NCBI RefSeq assembly: GCF_004014715.1
Contig: NZ_CP034834.1
Span: 744,001 to 808,000, forward strand
Length of the DNA: 64,000 nt
Reading direction: 5' to 3'
Source: Pseudoalteromonas sp. R3
GTDB lineage: Bacteria; Pseudomonadota; Gammaproteobacteria; Enterobacterales; Alteromonadaceae
Shown: positions 1 through 8,998 of the stretch, in pieces
Layout of the letters: each line of letters opens with the position of its first letter
Numbering within the stretch: the stretch's first letter is position 1
Notes under the pieces: model-generated
Told to the model about the DNA's origin: nothing
The model's database searches: none
What the model saw: the letters and a program-made list of their open reading frames with translations, nothing else
Made by a program: the position numbers and the translations under genes

Positions 1-1119
1 TACAAAGAGAAATATCGCCTCAGTGTGGATAACTCTGATCAGGCAACTCGTTATGAAGAACTGGCATTATACACTGAACGCGAAGACATAGGGCCGTCAG
101 ACAGGATACGGCTCAATACCCAATGGACCTACCAGGGCGGTTCTGATCAGGATTGGATCTTGGGGTATGATGGCTGGCGAACCGAAATCGGCCGCAAAGT
201 CAAATACCGGCGAACCGCTGAGGGGGTTAGACTGGTTACGCCTGACTCCTGGCCGACAGACAAAGAGCGTTCTGATAAGCACGCCGTATTTGGCCAGTAC
301 TCAAGGCTGTGGCGCTTTGGTGAGCGCACGCTCAAAGTCAACGCCGGGCTTAGGTATCACCGTCAGGATTATACCAATGCCAGCTGGCTGCCCCGAGTCA
401 GCATGGTCTATCAGCCAAACCCAGAGCAAGCGCTGAAACTGACCTATGGAAAGGCGTTTCGTCCACCCACAATTTTTGAGTTCGACCTGGTTGTTGACGA
501 CGAAATTGAATCGCAAACTATGCAGATGTACGAATTCAACTGGAGCAGTAAGTTTCGCTGGCGTGGGGTTGAATTTGCCAATATCTCTGTCCTGTACAGC
601 ATGCAGGCAAAGAACTTTTATCAAAAAGTACAGGACCCGAATACCCAGATTTGGCGCACCATAGTGGCCGGAGAGCACAGAGTATCTGGATGGGAAAACC
701 AGCTGCGATGGCATGCCCAGCGCTGGCACGGGCAACTGGCTATACGCTATGTTTCACCGGATAAAACCCAGGTTGCAGGGCAATCTGTGGTGCTGAATGT
801 ACCAGGTTACAAGGTGAAACTGGGTTTAGGTTACACGCTGGATCAACACTGGCAGGTCTCTGTGTTTATCGATCATTGGGATAAAGTACTGACCGAAGCC
901 AATCGCTTTCAACAAAGCGGCACTGAGGTCGTCACCATACCCGCCTGGATGACGCTCAATGCCAATCTAACTTACACAAAAGGCAACAGCACGATGGGCC
1001 TGTATATCGAGAATTTGTTCGATGAAACCTATTATCACGGCAACGCGCGGGGTGTGTCTCCCGTTAAGTATATTCAGGCGCCACGAAACTTGCGCCTGAG
1101 TTGGTCATATCGTTTTTAA
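1..1119 (+). CDS. TonB-dependent receptor, C-terminal part (5' end outside window)
   Basis: The frame is open from the first base, so 372 residues of the C-terminal portion are visible; the signal peptide, TonB box and plug lie upstream. What is visible is outer-membrane beta-barrel: alternating aromatic/polar strands, a YGKAFRPPTIFEF block typical of receptor barrels, a late NLFDETYYHG block and a terminal SWSYRF ending in Phe, the usual BAM insertion signal. Family members import siderophores, cobalamin or glycans with TonB/ExbBD energy; the substrate cannot be told from this part. It converges on the dehydrogenase gene, the two stop codons sharing the bases ttaa at 1116-1119. Confidence 0.9.
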   Translation, partial: YKEKYRLSVDNSDQATRYEELALYTEREDIGPSDRIRLNTQWTYQGGSDQDWILGYDGWRTEIGRKVKYRRTAEGVRLVTPDSWPTDKERSDKHAVFGQYSRLWRFGERTLKVNAGLRYHRQDYTNASWLPRVSMVYQPNPEQALKLTYGKAFRPPTIFEFDLVVDDEIESQTMQMYEFNWSSKFRWRGVEFANISVLYSMQAKNFYQKVQDPNTQIWRTIVAGEHRVSGWENQLRWHAQRWHGQLAIRYVSPDKTQVAGQSVVLNVPGYKVKLGLGYTLDQHWQVSVFIDHWDKVLTEANRFQQSGTEVVTIPAWMTLNANLTYTKGNSTMGLYIENLFDETYYHGNARGVSPVKYIQAPRNLRLSWSYRF

Positions 1120-1886
1120 CGGGTAACAAAGCCGCCATTGACGAATAAAGTCTGACCCGTGATCCAGCGCGCCTCTTCACTGACCAGAAAGTCAATCATG
1201 GGCACGACGTCATCTATGTTACCAAGACGATTAAGCACGCTGGCTGCACTGAGATAGGCAACGGACTGAGCATTTTCTTCGCCGTGGAAAAATGCGGTAT
1301 CTATCGGGCCAGGTGCTACCACATTGACAGTGACTTTCCGACTGCCAATTTCCTTAGCAAGTGCACGGGTAAAGTCTTCAAGCGGGGCTTTGGCACCGGC
1401 ATAGGCGCCGTAAAGGCCAGTAAATGCGCCCAGTAATGAAGTGCCCATATTGATGATTCGACCCTGATCCTGAATATGCGTAGCAGCATGCTTCATCATT
1501 AAAAATGGTGCCTTGGTATTAATCGCGAAGAGTTGGTCATACTCTTGTTCAGAAATATCTGCAATGGCTTTTTTCAGGACTTTTCCGGCGTTGTTTATAA
1601 CAATATCAACGCGGCCAAAGGTTTCCAGAGTCTGTCGGTATAGGGCCTGAACCTGGCTTTCATGACTCAGATCGCCCTGAACTAATAGTACTCGTCTGCC
1701 AATCTGAGCAATCTCGGCGGCGGTTTGCTCAGCGTCGTTAAGCGACGCATCACTGTGATAGTGTACGACAACATTGGCGCCACGCTTTGCCAGTGAAATA
1801 GCAAATGCACGTCCCATGTTTCGGGCAGAACCAGTAACAATGGCGACCTTACCGGTCAAATCAAGAAGGGTGTTTGAAGTAGACAT
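1116..1886 (-). CDS. SDR family NAD(P)-dependent oxidoreductase
   Basis: A 256-residue classical short-chain dehydrogenase. Visible motifs are the N-terminal cofactor motif TGSARNMG (around residue 18), INNAG in the middle of the Rossmann fold, the catalytic Tyr-x3-Lys in YGAYAGAK, and the VAPGPIDT loop after it. Family members oxidise or reduce alcohol/ketone groups in the cytoplasm; TGxxxMG rather than TGxxxGIG at the cofactor site is a common variant. The physiological substrate is not predictable. The gene is divergent from the LysR-type regulator starting at 1996, separated by about 110 bp, so it is probably that regulator's target (inference from arrangement only). Confidence 0.92.
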   Translation of the reverse strand: MSTSNTLLDLTGKVAIVTGSARNMGRAFAISLAKRGANVVVHYHSDASLNDAEQTAAEIAQIGRRVLLVQGDLSHESQVQALYRQTLETFGRVDIVINNAGKVLKKAIADISEQEYDQLFAINTKAPFLMMKHAATHIQDQGRIINMGTSLLGAFTGLYGAYAGAKAPLEDFTRALAKEIGSRKVTVNVVAPGPIDTAFFHGEENAQSVAYLSAASVLNRLGNIDDVVPMIDFLVSEEARWITGQTLFVNGGFVTR

Positions 1887-1995
1887 AATACGCTCTCCTG
1901 TGTGGGTTAATTGACGAAAGTAAGCTTAGCTGCTTGCGTTTATTTCAGGTATGCCATAAGTTTTCATTTATTAATTGCATATATCGCAAAAAGCA

Positions 1996-2901
1996 ATGAA
2001 CACAAATGAACTCACTTTTTTGAAAGTGATTGAGGCGGGCAGCCTCAAAGGCGCAGCAGAGCAATTGAATACGGACCCTTCATCAGTGAGCCGTAAAGTG
2101 GCTGCGCTGGAGCGTCATCTGGGTGTTAAACTGATCAATCGTTCTACGGTGCGATCTCAGGCAACCGAGGCTGGGCTCCTATATTTTCAAGGACTAAAAC
2201 ACATTGCTGAGCAACAGGCAGTGTTGGAAAGTCGTCTGCGAGGTTTGCAGGATCAACCCAGTGGAACCCTGACGGTCGCTGCGCCAGTTGATTTTGGTAC
2301 TCAGTTTGTTGTACCTGTACTGAACAAGATGCGGGCCGCTTACGCTGACCTTAAAGTCGAGTTGTTACTGGGAAGTCATTTTGAAGATCTGACTGCCAAT
2401 GGCATTGATGTGGCAGTACGTGTTGGCATGCTGCCGGATTCAGGGTTGATCTGCAGAGGGTTGGGCACTGCTGAGCGTGTACTGGTTGCCAGCCCGGGTT
2501 ATCTGGAGCAGATTGATGGGGTAACGGGTCCATCCGGGCTGAGTCGGTGCCAGTTTATATTCTATTCACGCGCTCAGGCTAACAGTCAGGTAAGTATAAA
2601 AAAAGGTGAAACAACATCACGAGTCAAAGTGTCAGGGGGCTTTACAGTTAACAGCGTGTCTGCAATCCGACAGCTGGTTTTGGATGGTAAAGGGGTACAC
2701 CTTGGGCCGCGTTGGGCCTTTGAAGAAGCGCTGAATACAGGTGAGCTGGTGGCACTGCTCCCTGACTATCAGTTGGAAGGGTTTCCAATCCATGCTTTGT
2801 ATCGGCCCGGAGGATATGTTCCTGCCAAGATCCGGTGTTTTATTGATATGATAAGCCAGCATTGCGAGCACAGCTTTGATACCAGGACAGGTACGCGATG
2901 A
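1996..2901 (+). CDS. LysR family transcriptional regulator
   Basis: A 301-residue LysR-type regulator. The N-terminal winged helix-turn-helix is clear (FLKVIEAGSLKGAAEQL then SSVSRKVAALERHLGVKL), followed by the linker helix and a type-2 periplasmic-binding-like effector domain (from about residue 90: GTLTVAAPVDFG, later NSVSAIRQLVLDGKGVHLGP). I chose the ATG at 1996; the in-frame TTG 21 bases upstream would only add HISQKA, which is outside the family pattern. Divergent from the SDR gene at 1116-1886, the typical position for a LysR regulator and its target. The effector is unknown. Confidence 0.9.
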   Translation: MNTNELTFLKVIEAGSLKGAAEQLNTDPSSVSRKVAALERHLGVKLINRSTVRSQATEAGLLYFQGLKHIAEQQAVLESRLRGLQDQPSGTLTVAAPVDFGTQFVVPVLNKMRAAYADLKVELLLGSHFEDLTANGIDVAVRVGMLPDSGLICRGLGTAERVLVASPGYLEQIDGVTGPSGLSRCQFIFYSRAQANSQVSIKKGETTSRVKVSGGFTVNSVSAIRQLVLDGKGVHLGPRWAFEEALNTGELVALLPDYQLEGFPIHALYRPGGYVPAKIRCFIDMISQHCEHSFDTRTGTR

Positions 2902-2972
2902 TATGTTCACCTGAGCTGTTTTCAGTCTTTAAGTGTTTTGACCGCTATGGCCTAAAAATATATTTTGGGTGA

Positions 2973-3907
2973 TTATATCAAGGTGTTGAGTAACCTGTTC
3001 CCTTGCGTCTGAGGTTCGACGGGATTATCGCCATATTGCTGTTTCAAAAAGTTGATAAAAACGCGCGATTTTTCTGGAATATACTTATTCTCTGGGTAAA
3101 TAACATGCACACTTAACGGTTGTTTAATGGCGTCTTTCATTAGCTGAATAAGCGTACCGTCTGCCAGCTCCTCCTCGACCAGAAATTTAGGGATCAATGC
3201 GACCCCGGCGCCGGATTTGACCAGTGTCTTAAGAATATTGGGGCTGTTGACTGAAATCGGGGCCGATGTAAACAGTGCATCCCACTGATCGATATCTTTG
3301 TCATCTACCCAGTCGTTAATTGGCATTTTCTTATCAATGAGCCAGACATGGGTATTGAGGTCTCTGACACACTCAGGTTGACCGTGTTGTTTTATGTACT
3401 CAGGTGTTGCGCATAACACCATCGGAAATTGACATATTTGCGTTGCCACAAAGTCCTGAACTTCGGTGGAACCTACGCGGATTGCCAGATCGAAACTCTC
3501 TTCGACTAAATCGACTTTGCGGTTATTAAGTTCTAAATCCAGCTGGATATCAGGATATAAAGACATAAACTTAGGTAACTTAGGCGCCAGCACTTGCTCT
3601 CCGAATGTCACCGAGGTTGTGATCCTGAGCAGGCCTGTACATTTAGTGCTTTCCTCACTGACCTGATCCACCAGTGAGGTATATTCGTTCAATACGTGGA
3701 CGATACCATGATAAAATGTCGTCCAGCCCGAGTCATAGAAACCTTTCTGGTTGAGCGGTTAAATATCTTGGTGGCATGTTGATTTTCAACTGCATTGACG
3801 TATTTACTGACAACGGACTTCGAAATACCCAGTCGCAGGGCTGCTGCCGTAAACGAGCCGGTTTCTGCCACCGCGATAACTGCTCTAAAGCCTTCTATAG
3901 TGTCCAC
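2973..3907 (-). CDS. LysR family transcriptional regulator, frameshifted (one missing base near 3713-3716)
   Basis: Two frames together make one LysR regulator of about 311 residues. Bases 3907 to 3689 encode the helix-turn-helix domain (FRAVIAVAETGSFTAAALRL, SKSVVSKYVNAVE); bases 3692 to 2973 encode the effector domain (TGLLRITTSVTFGEQVLAPKL and onward). Adding one base to the run of four A on the + strand at 3713-3716 joins them through HFYHGIVHVLNEYTSLVDQV, which fits the family linker. The total of 935 bases becomes a multiple of three with that base. The gene is divergent from the glutathione transferase at 4031 and may control it and the redox cluster downstream. Whether the missing base is real or a sequencing error cannot be decided here. 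Confidence 0.85.
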
Positions 3908-4030
3908 AAGTTAGGTCCTTTTGTTTTCAATTTGTGTGATCAGTGTTTTCGTTTTGTATGTTTATTCTATGAAAATTTTAATGTCTAATGCTCCGCATGT
4001 CACCAATATAGGGAGCATTAGGTTGCTATC

Positions 4031-4636
4031 ATGAGTAATATTCAGCTGTACTATCACCCGATGTCAGGGCACAGTCACAAGGTCCTCACTCTTGCATCAA
4101 TGTTAGGGTTAAGCATAGAGACTGTGACCGTTGACTTAAAAGCTAAAGCACATTTGTCTGAATCATTTTTGCGTCTTAACCCGGCTGGCAAGATACCTGT
4201 GCTGGTCGATGGAGACAAAACGATCACTGACTCCCACGCTATCTTGTTTTACCTTGCCCAACAATACGACCAACAGCGAATCTGGTACCCAGATGATTTG
4301 CCAACCCAGGTAGAGATCCAGCGCTGGTTTGCGCTCTCTGCGGGCGAGCTGTGTACTGGTCCCGTCGCGCTAAGAGGGATCCGGATATTAGGTAAACCAG
4401 GCAATGAAGAACAAGCTATGCAGCTGACTATCAAGCTGTTTTCTCTTATGAGCAAACAGCTGGAGCAGCAGCCATGGCTGGCAGGCTCACACGCTACCCT
4501 TGCGGATATTGCGCTTTACAGTTACATCGCTTTGGTTATCAAACTCGAGCCAAGTCTGAGCGATTTTCCGCGCGTACTTGACTGGGCTGCACGTTTCGAG
4601 CAGCTACCCGGTTATCGCACATTACCAGAAAAATAA
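4031..4636 (+). CDS. Glutathione S-transferase family protein
   Basis: A 201-residue soluble glutathione transferase. The N-terminal thioredoxin-like domain carries YYHPMSGHSHKV at the active-site loop, the cis-Pro motif GKIPVL and the DSHAI glutathione gamma-glutamyl-binding turn (Asp in place of the commoner Glu). The C-terminal all-helical domain contains the N-capping motif around GSHATLADIALYSY. The gene starts 124 bases from the divergent LysR gene and ends 28 bases before the start of the di-haem cytochrome gene, so it may head the redox operon. Substrate unknown; detoxification of a reactive intermediate of that pathway is one possibility (inference). Confidence 0.9.
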   Translation: MSNIQLYYHPMSGHSHKVLTLASMLGLSIETVTVDLKAKAHLSESFLRLNPAGKIPVLVDGDKTITDSHAILFYLAQQYDQQRIWYPDDLPTQVEIQRWFALSAGELCTGPVALRGIRILGKPGNEEQAMQLTIKLFSLMSKQLEQQPWLAGSHATLADIALYSYIALVIKLEPSLSDFPRVLDWAARFEQLPGYRTLPEK

Positions 4637-4664
4637 ACCCGCATTGTATGTAATTGGAGGGGCC

Positions 4665-6119
4665 ATGAACAGCTACATACGCACAAAAAATAGAGTAAAT
4701 ACACTAATTGACCGTCACCTGTTGATGGCCGTTCCATTGGTTTTGTCTGGTGTGATAAGTGCATCAGTAGAGGCCGCTTGTCCGGTGGATTATCCGGAAG
4801 AAGGGGCGATTAAAAAGCATATTGAACATGATGATATTGCAAATGGAAAGGCGACTTTAAAGCAGATCCATAAAATGGGGCGAGATCTTTTCGTTGCCAA
4901 GTTTAATAAATGTGATGGTCAGGGTCGTCCGGCAACGACCGGCGGTGGCGTGAAACGTGCTCCGGATCAGCCCGCTTTTATTCGTACCTCATCACCTGAA
5001 ACGAATTCCTGTGCCGGGTGTCACTCTCAGCCAGCCATAGGTGGATCAGGTGAGTTTGTGGTCAACGCTTTCATTTTGGCACAGCGTTTGGACCCGGTTA
5101 CAGAGTCCGTGTCTAATCAGTTTAGTAACGAAAGGAACACACCGGGCATGCACGGTGCGGGTGCCATTGAAATGGTAGCCCGTGAAATGACCTACGATCT
5201 GCGTGCCCAGGCCGAAGCTCTTCCTGACGGGGAACACACATTAATCTCAAAAGGAGTGTCCTTTGATATCCGCAAGGAAGGCGGATTGGTGGTGGAAAGT
5301 GAAGGCATTAATACAGATCTGATGGTCCGGCCATTTAACCAGTCGGGCAACATTGCCACTTTGCGTCATTTTACCGTTGATGCAATGAACCATCACCACG
5401 GCATGCAGGCAGAAGAGCGTTTTGATTTAAACCCGGGCAAAGGATTCGATAAAGATCACGATGAAGATGGTGTGGAAAGAGAGTTATCGGTTGGTGACAT
5501 CACGGCACTATCTGTGTATCAGGCCAGTTTACCCGTGCCGGTTCAGGTGATGCCGCGAGCCCGTGCTGAGCGCAAAGCCGTGCGCCTTGGCAAGCGTAAG
5601 TTCAACGAGATTGGCTGTAACAGCTGCCATGTACCGGCACTTAAGCTGGATACGCCGGTATTTTCTGAACCCAGCCCGCTTAATGCGTCTCATACTTTCC
5701 GCGATACCAGTCGTTCGGTGCGCTGGGATATGACCAAGCAAGGTCCTAAGCCCCGGTTGAAGAAAAACCCAGATGGCAGTGCCACAGTATGGGCCTATAC
5801 AGACCTGAAACGCCACAATTTGTGTGATCCGGTGGAGCGTGAAGATGCCATTCGCTTTTTCTGTAATGAAACACTCGATCAGGCTCGTCCGTCACAAGAT
5901 GGCCGCCCGGGGAGTGAGTTCTTTATTACCAGAAAGCTCTGGGATGTAGGCAGTTCAGCGCCTTATGGTCACCGGGGGGATATCACGACCATTACCGAGG
6001 CCATCCTGTACCACGGTGGGGAAGCACGTCAAAGTCGTGACCACTTCTCGCTGTTACCGCTTTCTGAGCAGAAGAGCATTATTAAATTTTTGAAATCGCT
6101 ACAAGTTGTAGAAAAATAA
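4665..6119 (+). CDS. Di-haem oxidoreductase (DUF1111 / putative di-haem peroxidase type)
   Basis: A 484-residue exported protein with two covalent haem c motifs, CAGCH (116-120) and CNSCH (318-322). The segment VGSSAPYGHRGDITTITEAI near the C-terminus and the overall length match the DUF1111 di-haem 'thiol oxidoreductase-like' family, relatives of MauG/CcpA peroxidases that act in the periplasm. A hydrophobic stretch at residues 19-38 serves as signal sequence and ends before CPVDYPEEG. I take ATG 4665 because ggagggg sits just upstream; an upstream in-frame start would overlap the transferase gene. The next gene starts 12 bases downstream, so this is part of an operon with the oxygenase genes. 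Exact reaction unknown. Confidence 0.85.
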   Translation: MNSYIRTKNRVNTLIDRHLLMAVPLVLSGVISASVEAACPVDYPEEGAIKKHIEHDDIANGKATLKQIHKMGRDLFVAKFNKCDGQGRPATTGGGVKRAPDQPAFIRTSSPETNSCAGCHSQPAIGGSGEFVVNAFILAQRLDPVTESVSNQFSNERNTPGMHGAGAIEMVAREMTYDLRAQAEALPDGEHTLISKGVSFDIRKEGGLVVESEGINTDLMVRPFNQSGNIATLRHFTVDAMNHHHGMQAEERFDLNPGKGFDKDHDEDGVERELSVGDITALSVYQASLPVPVQVMPRARAERKAVRLGKRKFNEIGCNSCHVPALKLDTPVFSEPSPLNASHTFRDTSRSVRWDMTKQGPKPRLKKNPDGSATVWAYTDLKRHNLCDPVEREDAIRFFCNETLDQARPSQDGRPGSEFFITRKLWDVGSSAPYGHRGDITTITEAILYHGGEARQSRDHFSLLPLSEQKSIIKFLKSLQVVEK

Positions 6120-6131
6120 GATACCTAAGGA

Positions 6132-7283
6132 ATGAGCATGTCTGAGAGTAAATTAGTTTCACTGGTAAAGCGCGATGATATTCCGTCTATTCGCACTATC
6201 GAGGTTAACGGTGTTGAGCACTGGTTAGGTCACGTTAAAGACTTCACCAAACATGAAGGGCTGACCGAGTTTTTGCCAAAGGATAACCGTATTTCGATGG
6301 CCTGGGTCAGACTGGAAGCTGGTGAGCAGCTGGATGAGCATATCCATCCTGTGGAATCGATGATCTTAATTTGTGAAGGCGGCGCGTCTACGCTTGGCGA
6401 TGTAGAAACTGACATGGGCGCAGGGGATGCACTGCTGGTTCCACCTGGCCGCCCCCATGGTTTTATCGGCGCAGAGCCCGCGGGTTTCTGGGGCCTGTCA
6501 TTACAATTCGATTCCCGTGGATTGTATGAAGACATAGCCGACCCTTGGGCGACGTTCCACGAAGACGAAAACTATGAATTGAAGCACGCCGATACCATAG
6601 TCGACAAACTGTTCCAGAAGAACGAAATCTTCAAAGATCGTTTCGATAAACATCGCTTGTTTGCACTGGTAAATAAAGGGCTGCTAACAGACTCAGAGAC
6701 AAGAAATCGTTTCTTGGATTGTTTTCAGGTGTGGTCAAATCACTTCCAGAAAATGGTGTTTAACCGATATCTGACCAGTGCAGAGGGGGCACATTTAGAT
6801 CTGGCCTGGGATCATTTAATTGAAGAGTTCGGTCACAATATGGACTTAGCTTCCAGCCGGGATTCGAGCACGCGTATTTTTGATCCGGTTCTTGAAGCGA
6901 CCAGTAGCTGGTTCTGCAGTATTTTAAACCGCTTGTCTGACATGCAAAAGTTGGTTCTGATCCACCTGGTAGTTGAAGCCTCAGCTACTGTATTCTACAA
7001 GCATGTAGCGCCTGTGATGTCAGAAACACAGCATTCTCGCCATTTCCATGAGCATGACGATGGCGACCACGAACATGTCAAAATGGGCTATGACTTTGTG
7101 CGTCGTCAGACACCCAGCCTGAGTGAGGCAGAAGGTTTGCTTGAAATTCAGGAGCAAGGTTGGTCCATGCTGATGTCGGTGATGAGCCGGATCGCTGACT
7201 TAGTGGTCTATGGCTCAGAACGACAGTCAAACAGCAACGCAGAGCAAGCAACTAAGCAACCGGCAGCTGAGCTTGAATCATGA
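6132..7283 (+). CDS. Cupin fused to a haem-oxygenase-like, possibly di-iron, domain
   Basis: A 383-residue two-domain protein. Residues about 25-130 form a cupin with candidate metal ligands H70, H72 and H109 and the turn MGAGDALLVPPGRPHGF. Residues about 155-345 are all-helical with HLIEEFGHN (E231/E232, H235), VVEASATVFYKH (E282, H291) and a His/Asp-rich stretch (HFHEHDDGDHEH, 304-315). That Glu/His spacing recalls the haem-oxygenase-like di-iron oxidase (HDO) and TenA/CADD-like fold. HDO enzymes oxidise amines or cleave C-C bonds in natural-product pathways, but this assignment rests on motif reading only. The stop overlaps the next start as ATGA (7280-7283), implying translational coupling with the Rieske oxygenase. 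A cupin-HDO fusion is not an arrangement I recognise. Confidence 0.75.
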   Translation: MSMSESKLVSLVKRDDIPSIRTIEVNGVEHWLGHVKDFTKHEGLTEFLPKDNRISMAWVRLEAGEQLDEHIHPVESMILICEGGASTLGDVETDMGAGDALLVPPGRPHGFIGAEPAGFWGLSLQFDSRGLYEDIADPWATFHEDENYELKHADTIVDKLFQKNEIFKDRFDKHRLFALVNKGLLTDSETRNRFLDCFQVWSNHFQKMVFNRYLTSAEGAHLDLAWDHLIEEFGHNMDLASSRDSSTRIFDPVLEATSSWFCSILNRLSDMQKLVLIHLVVEASATVFYKHVAPVMSETQHSRHFHEHDDGDHEHVKMGYDFVRRQTPSLSEAEGLLEIQEQGWSMLMSVMSRIADLVVYGSERQSNSNAEQATKQPAAELES

Positions 7284-8488
7284 GTGAGTTCCAAGGATGG
7301 CCTGACGCGGGTGTGCGCAGGCTTCCCCAGCACATTTATGCCGACAAGGATAACTTTCAGCGTGAGCTGGACGCCATATTCTTCGCCGATTCCTGGAACT
7401 ATGTGGCATTAAGCTGTGAGGTGCCAGAGCCGGGCGATTATATTCTGAGCTCGGTAGGCAATGTCGGTGTAATTGTGTCGAGAGACCGCAAAGGGGCAAT
7501 TCGCGTTTTTGTGAATCGCTGTACTCATCGAGGCGCGCGGTTATGTGAGAAGCGAAAAGGCAACAACAAGCTGTTTACCTGTCCGTATCACGAATGGCGT
7601 TTTAATCTGGAAGGCCGCCTGGTGGGCGTGCCTTTGAGTCAGGGGGTGAAAGGAAAAGGGGGAATGTCGGCGCAGTTTGATCCGCAAAATCATGGTTTGA
7701 AACAGCTAAATGTATGTGAGCGACACGGTGTAGTGTTTGCCAGCTTTAGTAACGACATGGTGCCGCTTGAGACCTATCTGGGCCCTAAGATCCTGCGTTA
7801 CTTTGACCGTGTATGTGATGGCCGTCCCTTAAAGGTGATTGGCAAGCATAAGCACGTTGTTGCCGGGAACTGGAAGCTGCAAATTGAGAATGTGAAAGAC
7901 ACCGTGCATGCGGCTATTTTGCACTCATTTTTCACCTTGTTTGGGATCTGGCGGTCAGATCAGGAAACGGAGATCGTGGTTGAGGACAAAGGCATGCACA
8001 GTGTGCTGGCTTCTACTGCCACATTTAGCAAGCAGCAGACTCACTCTGAAAAAGTTGATTCGGAGTTTTCATTACTTGATCCGAGTTTGATAGCCCATGA
8101 GGCTGAGTTTTCTCATGCGACTGGCGCAGTCATGACTATCTGGCCAAACCTGATTTTTCTGCAACAGTTGAACTGTTTGGTCATGCGCCATGTGGAACCG
8201 GTTAGTCAGGATAAATGTGTAAAAACCTGGACTTTCTTTGCGTATGAAGACGAAGACCCTGCGCTGACGGCACGGCGGGTTAAACAGGCCAATTTACTGG
8301 GAGCGTCGGGCCTGGTCACCATAGATGACAATGAGATCCTGGCTTCCTGTCAAGAGGGTTTACAGCAGCAATCAGAGTTTGAATGCGCCATTGAATATGG
8401 AGAAGGCACGTCAGATTGCGATCATATGGTGTCTGAATCAGCGATCCGTGGGTTCTATAACTACTATCGTCAGGTGATGGAGCTGTGA
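7280..8488 (+). CDS. Aromatic-ring-hydroxylating (Rieske) dioxygenase, large subunit
   Basis: A 402-residue Rieske non-haem iron oxygenase alpha subunit. The Rieske cluster motif is complete: C81-x-H83 and C101-x2-H104 (CTHRG ... CPYHEW). The catalytic iron motif ENVKDTVHAAILH gives the bridging D207 and ligands H210 and H215. Such subunits dihydroxylate or monooxygenate aromatic or other rings using electrons from a ferredoxin/reductase; neither partner is in this operon, so electrons must come from elsewhere. It overlaps the cupin-HDO gene and the beta subunit gene by four bases each (ATGA and GTGA). Substrate unknown; the family member is not one I can name. Confidence 0.92.
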   Translation: MSEFQGWPDAGVRRLPQHIYADKDNFQRELDAIFFADSWNYVALSCEVPEPGDYILSSVGNVGVIVSRDRKGAIRVFVNRCTHRGARLCEKRKGNNKLFTCPYHEWRFNLEGRLVGVPLSQGVKGKGGMSAQFDPQNHGLKQLNVCERHGVVFASFSNDMVPLETYLGPKILRYFDRVCDGRPLKVIGKHKHVVAGNWKLQIENVKDTVHAAILHSFFTLFGIWRSDQETEIVVEDKGMHSVLASTATFSKQQTHSEKVDSEFSLLDPSLIAHEAEFSHATGAVMTIWPNLIFLQQLNCLVMRHVEPVSQDKCVKTWTFFAYEDEDPALTARRVKQANLLGASGLVTIDDNEILASCQEGLQQQSEFECAIEYGEGTSDCDHMVSESAIRGFYNYYRQVMEL

Positions 8489-8979
8489 GCATGGAAGAAA
8501 TGTTGAAAACCTTGTTGCTGGAGCGCTCTGTTCGCGAATTTTACCAGCGCTATCACGCCCAACTGGACCAGCAAATGTTGACCCAGTGGCCAGACTTTTT
8601 TACCGAAGACGCCAGTTACTTAGTGACCAATCGAGCCAACTTTGAAGAAGATATGCTGGTCTACAACGTGTTTTGTGAAGGCAAAAAAATGTTGATAGAC
8701 AGGGCACTGGGCCTACAAAAAGCCGTTTGGTTTCGTGACCGATTGCAACGCCGGTTTGCGGGCAGCATAGAGATCACGCACCAAAGTGAACATGCATTAG
8801 AAGTGGTGAGCAGCTTTATGGTCACTGAATCCCGACAAGGAGAGCCTTCCACTTTGTTGCTTACCAGCGAAAGTCAGGACAGCCTAAGCGTCGCACCAGA
8901 CGGTACGCTGCAATTTTCAAAGCGGCTTTGCATCATAGACGCAGAAGTGTTACCTGATTCGATAATTTACCCAATCTAA
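8485..8979 (+). CDS. Aromatic-ring-hydroxylating dioxygenase, small (beta) subunit
   Basis: A 164-residue protein of the ring-hydroxylating dioxygenase beta-subunit family, an NTF2/SnoaL-like cone fold that packs under the catalytic alpha subunits in an alpha3beta3 hexamer. The N-terminal helix with VREFYQRYHAQLDQQMLTQWPDFFTEDASYLV pattern (first residues about 12-45) and the C-terminal KRLCIIDAEVLPDS strand are typical. It starts at GTG 8485, which overlaps the alpha-subunit stop by four bases; an ATG two codons later is an alternative. It has no catalytic residues of its own. Its pairing with the preceding gene supports a true two-component Rieske oxygenase. Confidence 0.88.
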   Translation: MSMEEMLKTLLLERSVREFYQRYHAQLDQQMLTQWPDFFTEDASYLVTNRANFEEDMLVYNVFCEGKKMLIDRALGLQKAVWFRDRLQRRFAGSIEITHQSEHALEVVSSFMVTESRQGEPSTLLLTSESQDSLSVAPDGTLQFSKRLCIIDAEVLPDSIIYPI

Positions 8980-8998
8980 CCGAGTGGGAGACGATGTG

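Noticed and set aside
301..735. 144-codon minus-strand frame within the receptor gene
   Set aside because: Antisense to a confident beta-barrel coding region, no ribosome site or known motif.
1975..1995. Upstream TTG start for the first LysR gene
   Set aside because: Adds residues outside the family's N-terminal pattern, no ribosome site; ATG 1996 fits better.
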